Positions 26,291 to 34,552 of a stretch of 64,000 bases of DNA are shown here, one piece after another. Every line of letters begins with the position of its first letter. The first letter of the stretch is position 1. Position numbers and translations under genes: made by a program. The notes below the pieces were generated by a model that saw only the letters and a program-made list of their open reading frames with translations, made no database searches and was not told where the DNA came from. This DNA is from JAJZRJ01 sp040757055 (lineage in GTDB: Bacteria; Desulfobacterota; Desulfobulbia; Desulfobulbales; Desulfurivibrionaceae): assembly GCA_040757055.1 (NCBI GenBank), contig JBFLXY010000006.1, forward strand, positions 1 to 64,000, in the 5' to 3' direction.

Positions 26291-26634
26291 AGCGCGACTA
26301 TTCGGCCCGCTATTCCGCCTTCCGGCGTGCCTCTGGTGCCGGCGGTTCCAGCCGTGCGGGTTCGGGGGGCGATGGCCAGTTGAACAAGATCGGCGGCATC
26401 CTGCTCACCCTGGTGATGCTGTTTGGCATCGGTATCAGCGTCTGGTTCGGTTGGGCGGTCCGGTCCGGTCTTGAACAGCTGGACCGGGAGAATCGGACCC
26501 GGCAGGAACTGCTGCAGCGCCACGAAAAGCTGCTCGGCCAGCGGCAGGCGCTCATGAAAAAAGAACGGATCGAGGCGGTGGCGGCTACCCTGGGCCTCTA
26601 CCCGCCGCAGCAGGGACAGGTCCAGCGGCCATGA
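26287..26634 (+). CDS. ftsL: FtsL-like cell division protein
   Basis: A 115-residue single-pass protein. A basic, Ser/Gly-rich cytoplasmic tail is followed by a membrane helix (GGILLTLVMLFGIGISVWFGW) and a periplasmic leucine-zipper-like coiled coil (LEQLDRENRTRQELLQRHEKLLGQR). Position, size and topology match FtsL, which bridges FtsQB to FtsWI, though sequence similarity is always low in this family. The start codon overlaps the rsmH stop (ATGA). Confidence 0.8.
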   Translation: MKRDYSARYSAFRRASGAGGSSRAGSGGDGQLNKIGGILLTLVMLFGIGISVWFGWAVRSGLEQLDRENRTRQELLQRHEKLLGQRQALMKKERIEAVAATLGLYPPQQGQVQRP

Positions 26635-26640
26635 GGAACG

Positions 26641-28638
26641 ATGCGGAAGCTACCGGTTGAAACGCAACGGCGGCGACGGCTCCTGGCCGGCGCCGCAGTG
26701 CTGCTGCTGATCCCGGCGGTTGCCCTGGGGGTCATGCGGCTCTTCTTTTTTTCAGGCCCGGCGGCGGAGGACGCTGGAGCGGAGTCGCCGTTCGGCCCTC
26801 CCGGCGGGCGCAAGAACATCTATGACCGCAATTTCAATGAATTGGCGGTGAGCTTCCGCCTGGCCTCGATCTATGCCCGTCCCCTGGAGCTGAAGGAGCC
26901 GGAAAAGGCAGCGGAACTCCTGGCCGCCAATCTGGGGGTCAACGAGGCGGAACTGCTTGCCTCGCTCAAGGCGGAGCGCAGTTTCGTCTGGGTGGGGCGG
27001 CAGATCCCGCAGGAGCGGGCGGACAAGATCGCCGAGGCCAACCTCAAGGGCATCCACGTTCTCCAGCGCTCCTACCGCTATTATCCGCAGCATGAGGCGG
27101 CGAGCCATGTGGTGGGCTTCGTCAAGGACGAGCAGGGGCTGGCGGGAATCGAATCCTATTACGACAACATCCTCCGCGGCGGCGGCGCCTACGATCCGGC
27201 GCTCTCCAGGGCGCCGGTGCCGGCAGAAGTGGTCTCCGGCAAGGTTGGCGCCCATGTGGTCACCACCTTGGACCTCCGGGTGCAGCGGGAACTGGAGGGG
27301 CGGCTGCAGCAGCTCATCGGCGAAAGCGGGGCGGAAAGCGGAGCGGCACTGATGCTGTTGCCGGCCAGCGGCGAGATTCTGGCCCTGGCCAGTGCCCCGG
27401 TTTATGACCCCAATCGTTTCTGGGCCTTTACCGGCGACGAGCGGAAGAACCGGACCATTGTCGAACCGGTTTATCCCGGCGGTCTGCGCGCTTTTTTCTG
27501 GCTCGCCGCGGCCCTGGAAAAGGGGGATGTGGCGGCGGCCGCGGCGCTGTCGGCGGCGGCGGGCGAAGAACCGGCATCGCCGTCCTCCGTCTGGCACGAG
27601 GGGCAGGAAGGGGTTTTTCTCTCGCCGGAGCTGGTGGCCTTGGGCGGTCCGGCAGTACCGATGCCGGCGGAAGAGAAACGGCTTTTTGCCCAGCGCATCG
27701 GATTGTGCGGTGAAACGCCGGTCGATCTGCCCGAGGGTGTGGTATCGGCGGCCGACGAGATCACTCTGGCTTCGGGTGATGCGCCGAAGCCATTGCGCGG
27801 CCTGCCGGCGAGCTGTGACCGGATCGCTTTGGGCAACGGCCAGGCCGCCACCGACACCGTCAGCCTGCTGAGTTCCTTCTGCCGCCTGGTCCAGAACGGC
27901 GCCGTGCCCCCCCACCTGCTGCTGGGGCTTTCCGACGGCCAGCAGCTCTGGCGGGTGCCGCCGCCGGCGCCGCAGGTCAAAGGCCTAGCGCAGCCGGTCA
28001 TCGATCAGTTGCGCGGTGTGCTTGCCAAAAAGCCGGGCGGGGAACAGGGTGGCCTGGTGGTGATGGAGTCGCTGGTGCGCCAGGATCTCATCACCGGGAC
28101 CGAGTCGGTGGCTCCGGTCACCAGAGCGGCTCAGGAGCCGGGGCCAACTCAGGAGGCCCCCCAGCCGGCGGCCCCGCGCTACCATGCGGTGCTGCTGGCG
28201 ACCTCTGCCGGTGCCCAGCCCGGCGTTGCGCTAGCCATCGTGCTGAACAACGCCCGGTTCGACCTGGGCAAGCCGTCGCCGACGCGCGCCATGGCCAGGG
28301 ATCTGGCCGTCCAGGCCCTTCGCCATGCGGCTGAAAAAACCACGGTGCCTGCGCGGACCATCCTTGTAGCCCAGGAGGCCGGCCATTACAGGAAGTGGCT
28401 GGCCCTGCACCAGGAACCGGAATACCAGCCCATGACCGCCATGGCGCCGGCCATTGCCACCATGCCGGACGTGAAGGGCTTCAGCCTGCGCAAGGCCCTT
28501 CAGGTCCTGCAGCAGACCGGGCTGCGCTTCAAGGTAGTGGGCAGCGGCCAGGTGGTGGAGCAGCAGCCCCATCCGTCCGCCCCCCTCAAGGGGGTGGACG
28601 AGGGCCTGCTGGAACTGCGGATGGTGCAGGTGCAGTAG
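26641..28638 (+). CDS. ftsI: FtsI/PBP-like protein with degenerate transpeptidase domain and C-terminal PASTA
   Basis: A 665-residue class B PBP homologue in the ftsI position. It has an N-terminal membrane helix (LLAGAAVLLLIPAVALGVM), a PBP dimer domain (NIYDRNFNELAVS, YRYYPQHEAASHVVGFV), a transpeptidase-like domain and a PASTA-like tail from about residue 607 (MPDVKGFSLRKALQVLQQTG). All three catalytic motifs are lost: the EPGSTxK site reads YPGGLRA (Ser to Gly281, Lys to Ala284), no SxN is found in the expected segment, and KTGT reads ITGT (Lys to Ile484). Flanking landmarks (NRTIVEPVYPGG, DLPEG) stay in register, so this is not a frameshift. Active cross-linking by this protein is very unlikely. 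Confidence 0.85.
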   Translation: MRKLPVETQRRRRLLAGAAVLLLIPAVALGVMRLFFFSGPAAEDAGAESPFGPPGGRKNIYDRNFNELAVSFRLASIYARPLELKEPEKAAELLAANLGVNEAELLASLKAERSFVWVGRQIPQERADKIAEANLKGIHVLQRSYRYYPQHEAASHVVGFVKDEQGLAGIESYYDNILRGGGAYDPALSRAPVPAEVVSGKVGAHVVTTLDLRVQRELEGRLQQLIGESGAESGAALMLLPASGEILALASAPVYDPNRFWAFTGDERKNRTIVEPVYPGGLRAFFWLAAALEKGDVAAAAALSAAAGEEPASPSSVWHEGQEGVFLSPELVALGGPAVPMPAEEKRLFAQRIGLCGETPVDLPEGVVSAADEITLASGDAPKPLRGLPASCDRIALGNGQAATDTVSLLSSFCRLVQNGAVPPHLLLGLSDGQQLWRVPPPAPQVKGLAQPVIDQLRGVLAKKPGGEQGGLVVMESLVRQDLITGTESVAPVTRAAQEPGPTQEAPQPAAPRYHAVLLATSAGAQPGVALAIVLNNARFDLGKPSPTRAMARDLAVQALRHAAEKTTVPARTILVAQEAGHYRKWLALHQEPEYQPMTAMAPAIATMPDVKGFSLRKALQVLQQTGLRFKVVGSGQVVEQQPHPSAPLKGVDEGLLELRMVQVQ

Positions 28639-28647
28639 GCGGGCGGA

Positions 28648-30225
28648 ATGACGAATGGGCGGCAAAACAACAGCGCATATGCGATCAACCTGCGGGAGCT
28701 GCTGCAGCACGTGAACTGTCGCGTCACCAAAGAGATGGCCGATCTGGCGATTACGGCGATCACCTCGGATTCCCGGGCGGTGACCGCCGGCACCCTTTTT
28801 GTGGCGGTGTCCGGCACCGCGGTAGACGGCCACGACTTCATCGACGATGCGGTGCGCCGCGGCTGCGCCGGGGTAGTGCTGGAGAAGGGGCGCCGTCCCA
28901 AGGCCAAGGCGTTGCCCCTCGCCATCGAGGTGGAGGACAGCCGTGAGGCACTGGGCCTGATCGCCGCCGCCTTCTGGCAGGAGCCGGCCCGGCGGATGAC
29001 CATGATCGGCATCACCGGCACCAACGGCAAGACCACCAGCGCCTACCTGCTGGAGACGATGATCCGCAAGGCCGGCGGCAAGCCGGGGGTGATCGGCACC
29101 GTCAACTACCGCTACGGCGGCAAGGTACTGCCCGCGGCCCACACCACCCCGCCGCCCGAGACTCTGCAACGGCTGCTGCGGGAAATGGCGGACAGCGGCG
29201 TGACCCACGTGATCATGGAGGTTTCCTCCCACGCCCTGGAGCAGAAACGGGTGGCGGGCCTCGCCTTCGATGTGGCGCTCTTTACCAACCTGAGCCGTGA
29301 CCATCTCGACTTCCACGGCGACATGGAGTCGTACTTTGCCAGCAAGAAGCGGCTTTTTACTGAATACCTCAAACCCGGCAGCGTGGGCGTGGTGGTGGAC
29401 GCCGTTGCCGGCGATCCCTGGGGCAGCCGGCTGCTGGCGGAACTGGCTGGCAGCGAGGCAAAGAAGCGCCCTGTCCTTTTGCGTTGCGGCGTCGGCATCG
29501 GCGAGGTGGCGTTGACCTCAGCCCGCCAGGATCTGGCCGGCTTGACTTTGGAAGTGGCGTTGCCCCAAGGCGGCATGGTGGTTCAGTCGCCGCTGGTCGG
29601 CGAGTTCAATGTCCGCAATCTTCTAGGGGTGGCGGCAGTGGGCAGCGCCCTGGGCTACGCACCGGCGGTGATTGCCGAGGGGCTCAGCGGTGCGCCAGGC
29701 GCACCGGGCCGGCTGGAACGGGTAGCGTCCGCCAGCGGCATCGAGGTTTTTGTCGATTACGCCCATACCCCGGATGCCCTGGAGAATATTCTGCACACCC
29801 TGCGGCGGCTGGCCAAGGGGAGGTTGATCGTGGTCTTTGGTTGCGGCGGGGACCGCGACCAGGGCAAGCGGCCGCAGATGGGGGCCGTTGCCGGACGATT
29901 GGCCGATGTGGCGGTGGTGACCTCCGACAATCCGCGGAGCGAGGAGCCGGGGAGTATCATCAGTGCCATCGAGGAAGGGCTCCGCGCCACGGGAACGGCG
30001 CGGTTGCCGCTGGCCATGCTGCAATCGCATCCGGCCCGGCGGGGGTACGAGGTGATCTCCAACCGCAAGGCGGCGATCCGGGCGGCGATCTGGCATGCCA
30101 ATCCCGGGGATGTCGTGGCGATCTGCGGCAAGGGGCATGAGGATTACCAGATTGTCGGCACGACCCGCCATTTCTTCGACGACTGTTTGGTGGCGCGGGA
30201 GATGCTGGCGCTGATCCGCTGGTAG
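28648..30225 (+). CDS. murE: UDP-MurNAc-tripeptide synthetase MurE (meso-DAP adding)
   Basis: A 525-residue Mur ligase. The N-terminal domain binds the UDP precursor (SDSRAVTAGTLFVAV, GHDFIDDA); the ATP loop is GITGTNGKTTS (Lys128); later VIMEVSSHAL, NLSRDHLDFHGDME and GCGGDRDQGKRPQM follow. The DNPR motif at about residue 427 is the meso-diaminopimelate specificity signature, so the peptidoglycan is of the Gram-negative DAP type. It begins 9 bp after the ftsI-like stop. Confidence 0.96.
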   Translation: MTNGRQNNSAYAINLRELLQHVNCRVTKEMADLAITAITSDSRAVTAGTLFVAVSGTAVDGHDFIDDAVRRGCAGVVLEKGRRPKAKALPLAIEVEDSREALGLIAAAFWQEPARRMTMIGITGTNGKTTSAYLLETMIRKAGGKPGVIGTVNYRYGGKVLPAAHTTPPPETLQRLLREMADSGVTHVIMEVSSHALEQKRVAGLAFDVALFTNLSRDHLDFHGDMESYFASKKRLFTEYLKPGSVGVVVDAVAGDPWGSRLLAELAGSEAKKRPVLLRCGVGIGEVALTSARQDLAGLTLEVALPQGGMVVQSPLVGEFNVRNLLGVAAVGSALGYAPAVIAEGLSGAPGAPGRLERVASASGIEVFVDYAHTPDALENILHTLRRLAKGRLIVVFGCGGDRDQGKRPQMGAVAGRLADVAVVTSDNPRSEEPGSIISAIEEGLRATGTARLPLAMLQSHPARRGYEVISNRKAAIRAAIWHANPGDVVAICGKGHEDYQIVGTTRHFFDDCLVAREMLALIRW

Positions 30226-30256
30226 TGCAACGGGGAACCGGGGAGAGGGGGAGAGA

Positions 30257-31753
30257 ATGGAGTGTATGGTAAGCGTTGAGGCAGGACATAGGAGGCCGCA
30301 GCAGGGACGGCGGCAGGCGGTCGGCCCCGCATCTGCCGTGGCACGGAATCCGTCCTGGACGTTGGCCCAGGTGCTGCTCGCCACCGGCGGGCGGTTTCTG
30401 GCGGGTGCGACGGGCATGGCCTTTACCCGGGTTGTCAGCGACAGCCGGGCGGTGGAGGAGGGAGACCTTTTCGTCGCCCTTGTCGGCGAGAACTTTGACG
30501 GCCATGATTTCATCGAGCAGGCCATTGCCAAAGGCGCAGCGGGGGTTCTGGTCTCCCGGCCGCCGGCAGCCCCCCACCGCGCCTCGGTGATTCTGGTGCA
30601 CGACACCCTCCGAGCCCTGGGAGATCTCGCCCATTACCGGCGCAAGCATATGCCGGTGCTTACCGTGCTGGCGGTGACCGGCAGCTCCGGCAAGACCACG
30701 GTCAAGGAGATGGTGAGCGCCATTTTCGAACAGCGCCACAACGTGCTCAAGACCAGGGGCAACTTCAACAACCTCATCGGCCTGCCCCTGTCGCTGCTGC
30801 CGGTGGAGCATTTTCACGACATCGCAGTGCTGGAGATGGGCATGAACCGGCCGGGCGAGATTGCGCGCCTGGCCGAGATCGCCGAACCCGATGTGGCCTG
30901 CATCACCAACGTGCAGGGTGCCCACCTCGAGGGGCTCGGGACCATCGACGGGGTGGCGGAGGCGAAGGGCGAACTCTTTGCCGGGATGAAGGCCTGGGGC
31001 ACCCTGGTGGTGAACGCCGACGACCTTCGGGTGCGCAAACTGGCCCGCAAGCTGCCCCACCGCAAGATCAGCTTCGGCCGCAGCAGTGCGGCCATGGTCC
31101 GCGCCACCCGCGTCAGGAGCCTTGGCGAAGAGGGGATGCGGTTCACCCTGCACATCGGTTCCTGGAGCGCGCGGATGACCATTGTCAGCCTCGGCGTCCA
31201 TAACGTGATGAACGCCCTGGCCGCAGCGGCCATGGCCCATGCGGTGGGGATGGCGCCGGCGGAGATCGCCGCCGGCCTTGCCAGCCATCGCCCCTACGAC
31301 AAGCGCATGCAGATCAGCGTGCTGCCCAGCGGCCTCAAGCTCATCAACGACGCCTACAACGCCAACCCCTCCTCCATGCTGGCGGCGCTTACCGCAGTGC
31401 GGGACCTCAAGCGGGAACAGCGGATCGTCGCGGTGCTGGGCGACATGCTGGAACTCGGCTCCCACAGCGTGACCGCCCACCGGATGATCGGCGAGCAGGT
31501 GGCAAAACTTGGGTTCGACCATCTGCTGGCCGTGGGTACGTTCGCCGGCGAACTGGTGGGCGAAGCACGCAAGGCCGGGATGACGGCCAAGCAGGTAGTG
31601 CACGCGGCCGACAAGGAAGAGATCGTGGCCTGGCTTGAGGCGGCGGTGCGGCAGGGGTCGTTGCGCCCCGGCGACCTCATCCTCCTCAAGGGTTCCCGCG
31701 GCATGCGCATGGAAACCATCGCCACCGCGCTGGCGGCAACGGAGAAAAGGTAA
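30257..31753 (+). CDS. murF: UDP-MurNAc-pentapeptide synthetase MurF
   Basis: A 498-residue ligase that adds D-Ala-D-Ala to UDP-MurNAc-tripeptide. It has an N-terminal Mur domain (VSDSRAVEEGDLFVALVGENFDGHDF), the ATP loop TGSSGKTTVKEM, KTRGNFNNLIGLPLSLL, MGMNRPGEI and NDAYNANPSSMLAAL, and the C-terminal LGDMLELG. The first 35 residues are a variable extension. A GGGGGAGAG site lies before the ATG. Confidence 0.96.
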   Translation: MECMVSVEAGHRRPQQGRRQAVGPASAVARNPSWTLAQVLLATGGRFLAGATGMAFTRVVSDSRAVEEGDLFVALVGENFDGHDFIEQAIAKGAAGVLVSRPPAAPHRASVILVHDTLRALGDLAHYRRKHMPVLTVLAVTGSSGKTTVKEMVSAIFEQRHNVLKTRGNFNNLIGLPLSLLPVEHFHDIAVLEMGMNRPGEIARLAEIAEPDVACITNVQGAHLEGLGTIDGVAEAKGELFAGMKAWGTLVVNADDLRVRKLARKLPHRKISFGRSSAAMVRATRVRSLGEEGMRFTLHIGSWSARMTIVSLGVHNVMNALAAAAMAHAVGMAPAEIAAGLASHRPYDKRMQISVLPSGLKLINDAYNANPSSMLAALTAVRDLKREQRIVAVLGDMLELGSHSVTAHRMIGEQVAKLGFDHLLAVGTFAGELVGEARKAGMTAKQVVHAADKEEIVAWLEAAVRQGSLRPGDLILLKGSRGMRMETIATALAATEKR

Positions 31754-31758
31754 CGCCG

Positions 31759-32838
31759 ATGCTCTATCATCTGCTCTATCCGCTCCACGCCTACCTGAGC
31801 GCGCTGAACGTCTTCCGCTATATCACCTTCCGTTGCATTGGCGCGGCGCTCACTGCCTTCCTCATCATGCTGCTCTGCGGGCCGGCCTTCATCCGCATGC
31901 TGCAGCGGAACCTCATCGGCCAGGTGGTGCGGAACGACGGGCCGGAGAGCCATTTCAGCAAGCGCGGGGTGCCGACCATGGGCGGCATCCTCATCCTTTC
32001 CGCGATCACCCTGGCCACGCTGCTGTGGGTCGATCTGGCCAATCCCTACGTGTGGCTGCTTTTGGGAGTCACCCTCTGGTTCGGCCTGATCGGCGCCTAC
32101 GACGACTACCGCAAGATCAAGAAGAAGGACAGCCGCGGCCTCTCCGCCCGGGGCAAGCTGGTCTCCCAGTTCCTGGGCGCGGCCCTGGCCGGACTCATCC
32201 TCTATCATCTGCCCGGCTTCGACGGCCATCTGAGCCTGCCCTTCTTCAAGGCCGCCCGGCCCGATCTCGGCTGGTACTATGTGATTTTTGCGGTGCTGGT
32301 GGTGGTGGGCGCCTCCAATGCGGTGAACCTCACCGATGGCCTCGACGGCCTGGTGGCCGGCCCCACCGTGATGACCGGCACCGTCTATCTGCTCTTTTCC
32401 TATCTCGCCGGCCATGCCGGCCTGGCCGCCTACCTGCAGATCCCCTTTGTCGGCGGGGCAGGCGAGGTGGCGGTCTTCTGCGCGGCCTTGGTGGGAGCGA
32501 GCCTGGGCTTTCTCTGGTTCAACTGTTACCCGGCCCGGGTCTTCATGGGCGATGTCGGCGCCCTGGGCCTGGGGGCGGGGATCGGTCTGGTCGCCATCAT
32601 CATCAAGCAGGAGTTCCTGCTCGCCCTGGTGGGCGGCATCTTCGTCATGGAGGCACTCTCCGTCATGCTCCAGGTGGGCTATTACAAGCTCTCCGGCGGC
32701 AAGCGCATCTTCCTGATGGCGCCGTTCCATCATCACTTCGAAAAGAAAGGCTGGCCCGAGCCCAAGGTGGTGGTCCGTTTCTGGATCGTCTCCATCGTCC
32801 TCGGCCTCATGGCCATTGCCACGTTGAAACTTCGGTAG
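31759..32838 (+). CDS. mraY: Phospho-MurNAc-pentapeptide translocase MraY
   Basis: A 359-residue integral membrane enzyme with about ten helices that transfers phospho-MurNAc-pentapeptide to undecaprenyl phosphate, forming lipid I. Conserved cytoplasmic loops are present: SKRGVPTMGGI, GAYDDYRKIKKK, NAVNLTDGLDGLV, NCYPARVFMGDVGALGLG and APFHHHFEKKGW. It starts 5 bp after murF. Confidence 0.97.
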   Translation: MLYHLLYPLHAYLSALNVFRYITFRCIGAALTAFLIMLLCGPAFIRMLQRNLIGQVVRNDGPESHFSKRGVPTMGGILILSAITLATLLWVDLANPYVWLLLGVTLWFGLIGAYDDYRKIKKKDSRGLSARGKLVSQFLGAALAGLILYHLPGFDGHLSLPFFKAARPDLGWYYVIFAVLVVVGASNAVNLTDGLDGLVAGPTVMTGTVYLLFSYLAGHAGLAAYLQIPFVGGAGEVAVFCAALVGASLGFLWFNCYPARVFMGDVGALGLGAGIGLVAIIIKQEFLLALVGGIFVMEALSVMLQVGYYKLSGGKRIFLMAPFHHHFEKKGWPEPKVVVRFWIVSIVLGLMAIATLKLR

Positions 32839-32842
32839 GCGC

Positions 32843-34324
32843 ATGAACCACGCTGACAACGCCATACATCCCACGCCGATTCTTAAGAAGGGGAATCATG
32901 TGCTGGTGGTGGGGCTGGGCAAATCCGGCTTTGCGGCGGTGCGCTTTCTGCTTGATCAGGGAATGCGGGTTTCGGTTTCAGAGGGTGGCCGCGCACCGCA
33001 TCTGGACGCGGAAAAGATGCAGTGGCTGCAGGAGAAAGGGGTTCATTGCGAGGTCGGCGGCCACTCCTCTGAACTGTTCGCCGGGGTGGACGCCATCCTG
33101 CTCAGCCCCGGCGTGCCGCTCACGTTGCCAGCCCTGGCCGCGGCACGGGAGAAAGACATCCCCATCTTTGGTGAACTGGCCCTGGCGCGCGACTATCTCA
33201 GGGCTCCGATGGTGGCCATCACCGGCACCAACGGCAAGAGCACGGCAACCACCCTGGTGGGCGATTTGCTCAGGGCGGCGGGCAAGAAGGTTTTTGTCGG
33301 CGGCAACCTGGGCACCCCGCTCTGCGAGTACCTCGCCGGGCCGCAGGAGGCAGAGTGGGTGGTGCTCGAGGTCTCCAGCTTTCAGCTCGATACTGCCGGC
33401 GACTTCCGGCCGCAGGTGGCGATCCTTTTGAACATCACCCCGGACCATCTCGACCGGTATCCCTCCTTTGCCGCCTATGGCGACTCCAAATGGTCGATTT
33501 TTCGCCATCAGCAGGCAGGCGACGTTGCCATCCTCGATGGCGACGACCCGGAGGTCGGCCGGCTGCTGGCCGAGGCCGACGCCGATCCCGCCTCGCCCCA
33601 TGCTCTTCTCGCCCGGCGCTTTGTGGTCGGCGAGCAGGCAGCCGGCATCGGCGCTTCCATGTGCGGTGCCGTCGCTCAGGTGCGGCTCGCTGCCGGCGCG
33701 GACGCAGAGGAATACGACCTGGGCGGCACGCCGCTGGCCCTGGCGCCCAACAGTCACAACGCCATGACGGCCATCATTGCCGCCCGCTGCTGCGGCTGCC
33801 CTCCCGAGGCGATCCGCCGGGGGCTGGCCGCCTTTGCCCCCCTGCCGCATCGCCTGGCCCTGGTGGCCGAGGTGGGTGGGGTCGCCTACTACGACGACTC
33901 CAAGGCCACCAACATCGGCGCGGTGGTTTCGGCCCTCGAGGGCATGCAGCAGCCGGTGGTGCTCATTGCCGGCGGGCTGGACAAGGGCGGCGATTACCGC
34001 CTCATGCGGGAGATCGTTCGCCAGAAGGTCAAGGCCATTGTGCTCATCGGCAGTGCCCGGCAGCTCATGGCCGCGGCCTTTGCAGATATGATCCCGGTTG
34101 TTTTCGCCGGGGGCCTGGAGGAGGCGGTCGGCAAGGCCCGGGAACTGGCGGAGCGAGGCGATGTGGTGCTGCTGTCGCCGGCGTGCGCCAGCTTCGATAT
34201 GTTCGAGAATTACGCCCACCGGGGCGAGGTGTTCCGGCAGGCGGTGCAGGCGCTCTGTTCTGCGCTGCGGGAGGTCCGGGGCGGCGGCAGCCCGTGTCCG
34301 ATCATGGAGGCGCTGGTTGCCTGA
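32843..34324 (+). CDS. murD: UDP-MurNAc-L-Ala:D-Glu ligase MurD
   Basis: A 493-residue Mur ligase adding D-glutamate. N-terminal Rossmann-like VLVVGLGKSGFAAVRFL, then LSPGVPL, the ATP loop AITGTNGKSTATTL, GGNLGTPLCEY, NITPDHLDRYPS and DDSKATNIGAVVSAL are all family signatures. It is about 45 residues longer than usual, mainly through the N-terminal leader and a central insertion. It begins 4 bp after mraY. In most dcw clusters ftsW would follow; here it does not. Confidence 0.95.
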   Translation: MNHADNAIHPTPILKKGNHVLVVGLGKSGFAAVRFLLDQGMRVSVSEGGRAPHLDAEKMQWLQEKGVHCEVGGHSSELFAGVDAILLSPGVPLTLPALAAAREKDIPIFGELALARDYLRAPMVAITGTNGKSTATTLVGDLLRAAGKKVFVGGNLGTPLCEYLAGPQEAEWVVLEVSSFQLDTAGDFRPQVAILLNITPDHLDRYPSFAAYGDSKWSIFRHQQAGDVAILDGDDPEVGRLLAEADADPASPHALLARRFVVGEQAAGIGASMCGAVAQVRLAAGADAEEYDLGGTPLALAPNSHNAMTAIIAARCCGCPPEAIRRGLAAFAPLPHRLALVAEVGGVAYYDDSKATNIGAVVSALEGMQQPVVLIAGGLDKGGDYRLMREIVRQKVKAIVLIGSARQLMAAAFADMIPVVFAGGLEEAVGKARELAERGDVVLLSPACASFDMFENYAHRGEVFRQAVQALCSALREVRGGGSPCPIMEALVA

Positions 34325-34354
34325 GATGTCATGTGAGCATGGGGGGGAAGGATC

Positions 34355-34546
34355 ATGACCACGGTGTGCTGCGTGTGCCACAGAACCAAGAGCGGGAAGA
34401 AGTGGGTGAAGAAACGGACGACGCAGGATGCGGGCCGGATGTCCCACGGCTATTGCCCGGAGTGTTATGCAGCGACCATGGAGCGGCTCCGGATCGATCA
34501 TCTGGCCCGGCGGCTGTCGGGGTGCAACACGGTGTTGGTGAAGTAG
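34355..34546 (+). CDS. Small CxxC...SHG-CPEC zinc-ribbon-like protein in the ftsW position
   Basis: A 63-residue cytosolic-type protein with two cysteine pairs (CVCH near residue 7 and CPEC near residue 34) and the motif MSHGYCPECY. The CxxCK-x(n)-SHGxCPEC pattern is the one often found at the C-terminus of PAS-domain kinases and response regulators, but here it stands alone. It lies 30 bp after murD and 6 bp before murG, where ftsW normally lies. No membrane segment is present, so it cannot replace FtsW. Function unknown; metal binding is probable. Confidence 0.75.
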   Translation: MTTVCCVCHRTKSGKKWVKKRTTQDAGRMSHGYCPECYAATMERLRIDHLARRLSGCNTVLVK

Positions 34547-34552
34547 GGCGCG

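Noticed and set aside
26641..28638. Frameshift or pseudogene as explanation of the degenerate FtsI
   Set aside because: The frame is open over 665 codons with normal codon use, and motif neighbourhoods align without gaps, so substitutions rather than frameshifts removed the catalytic residues.
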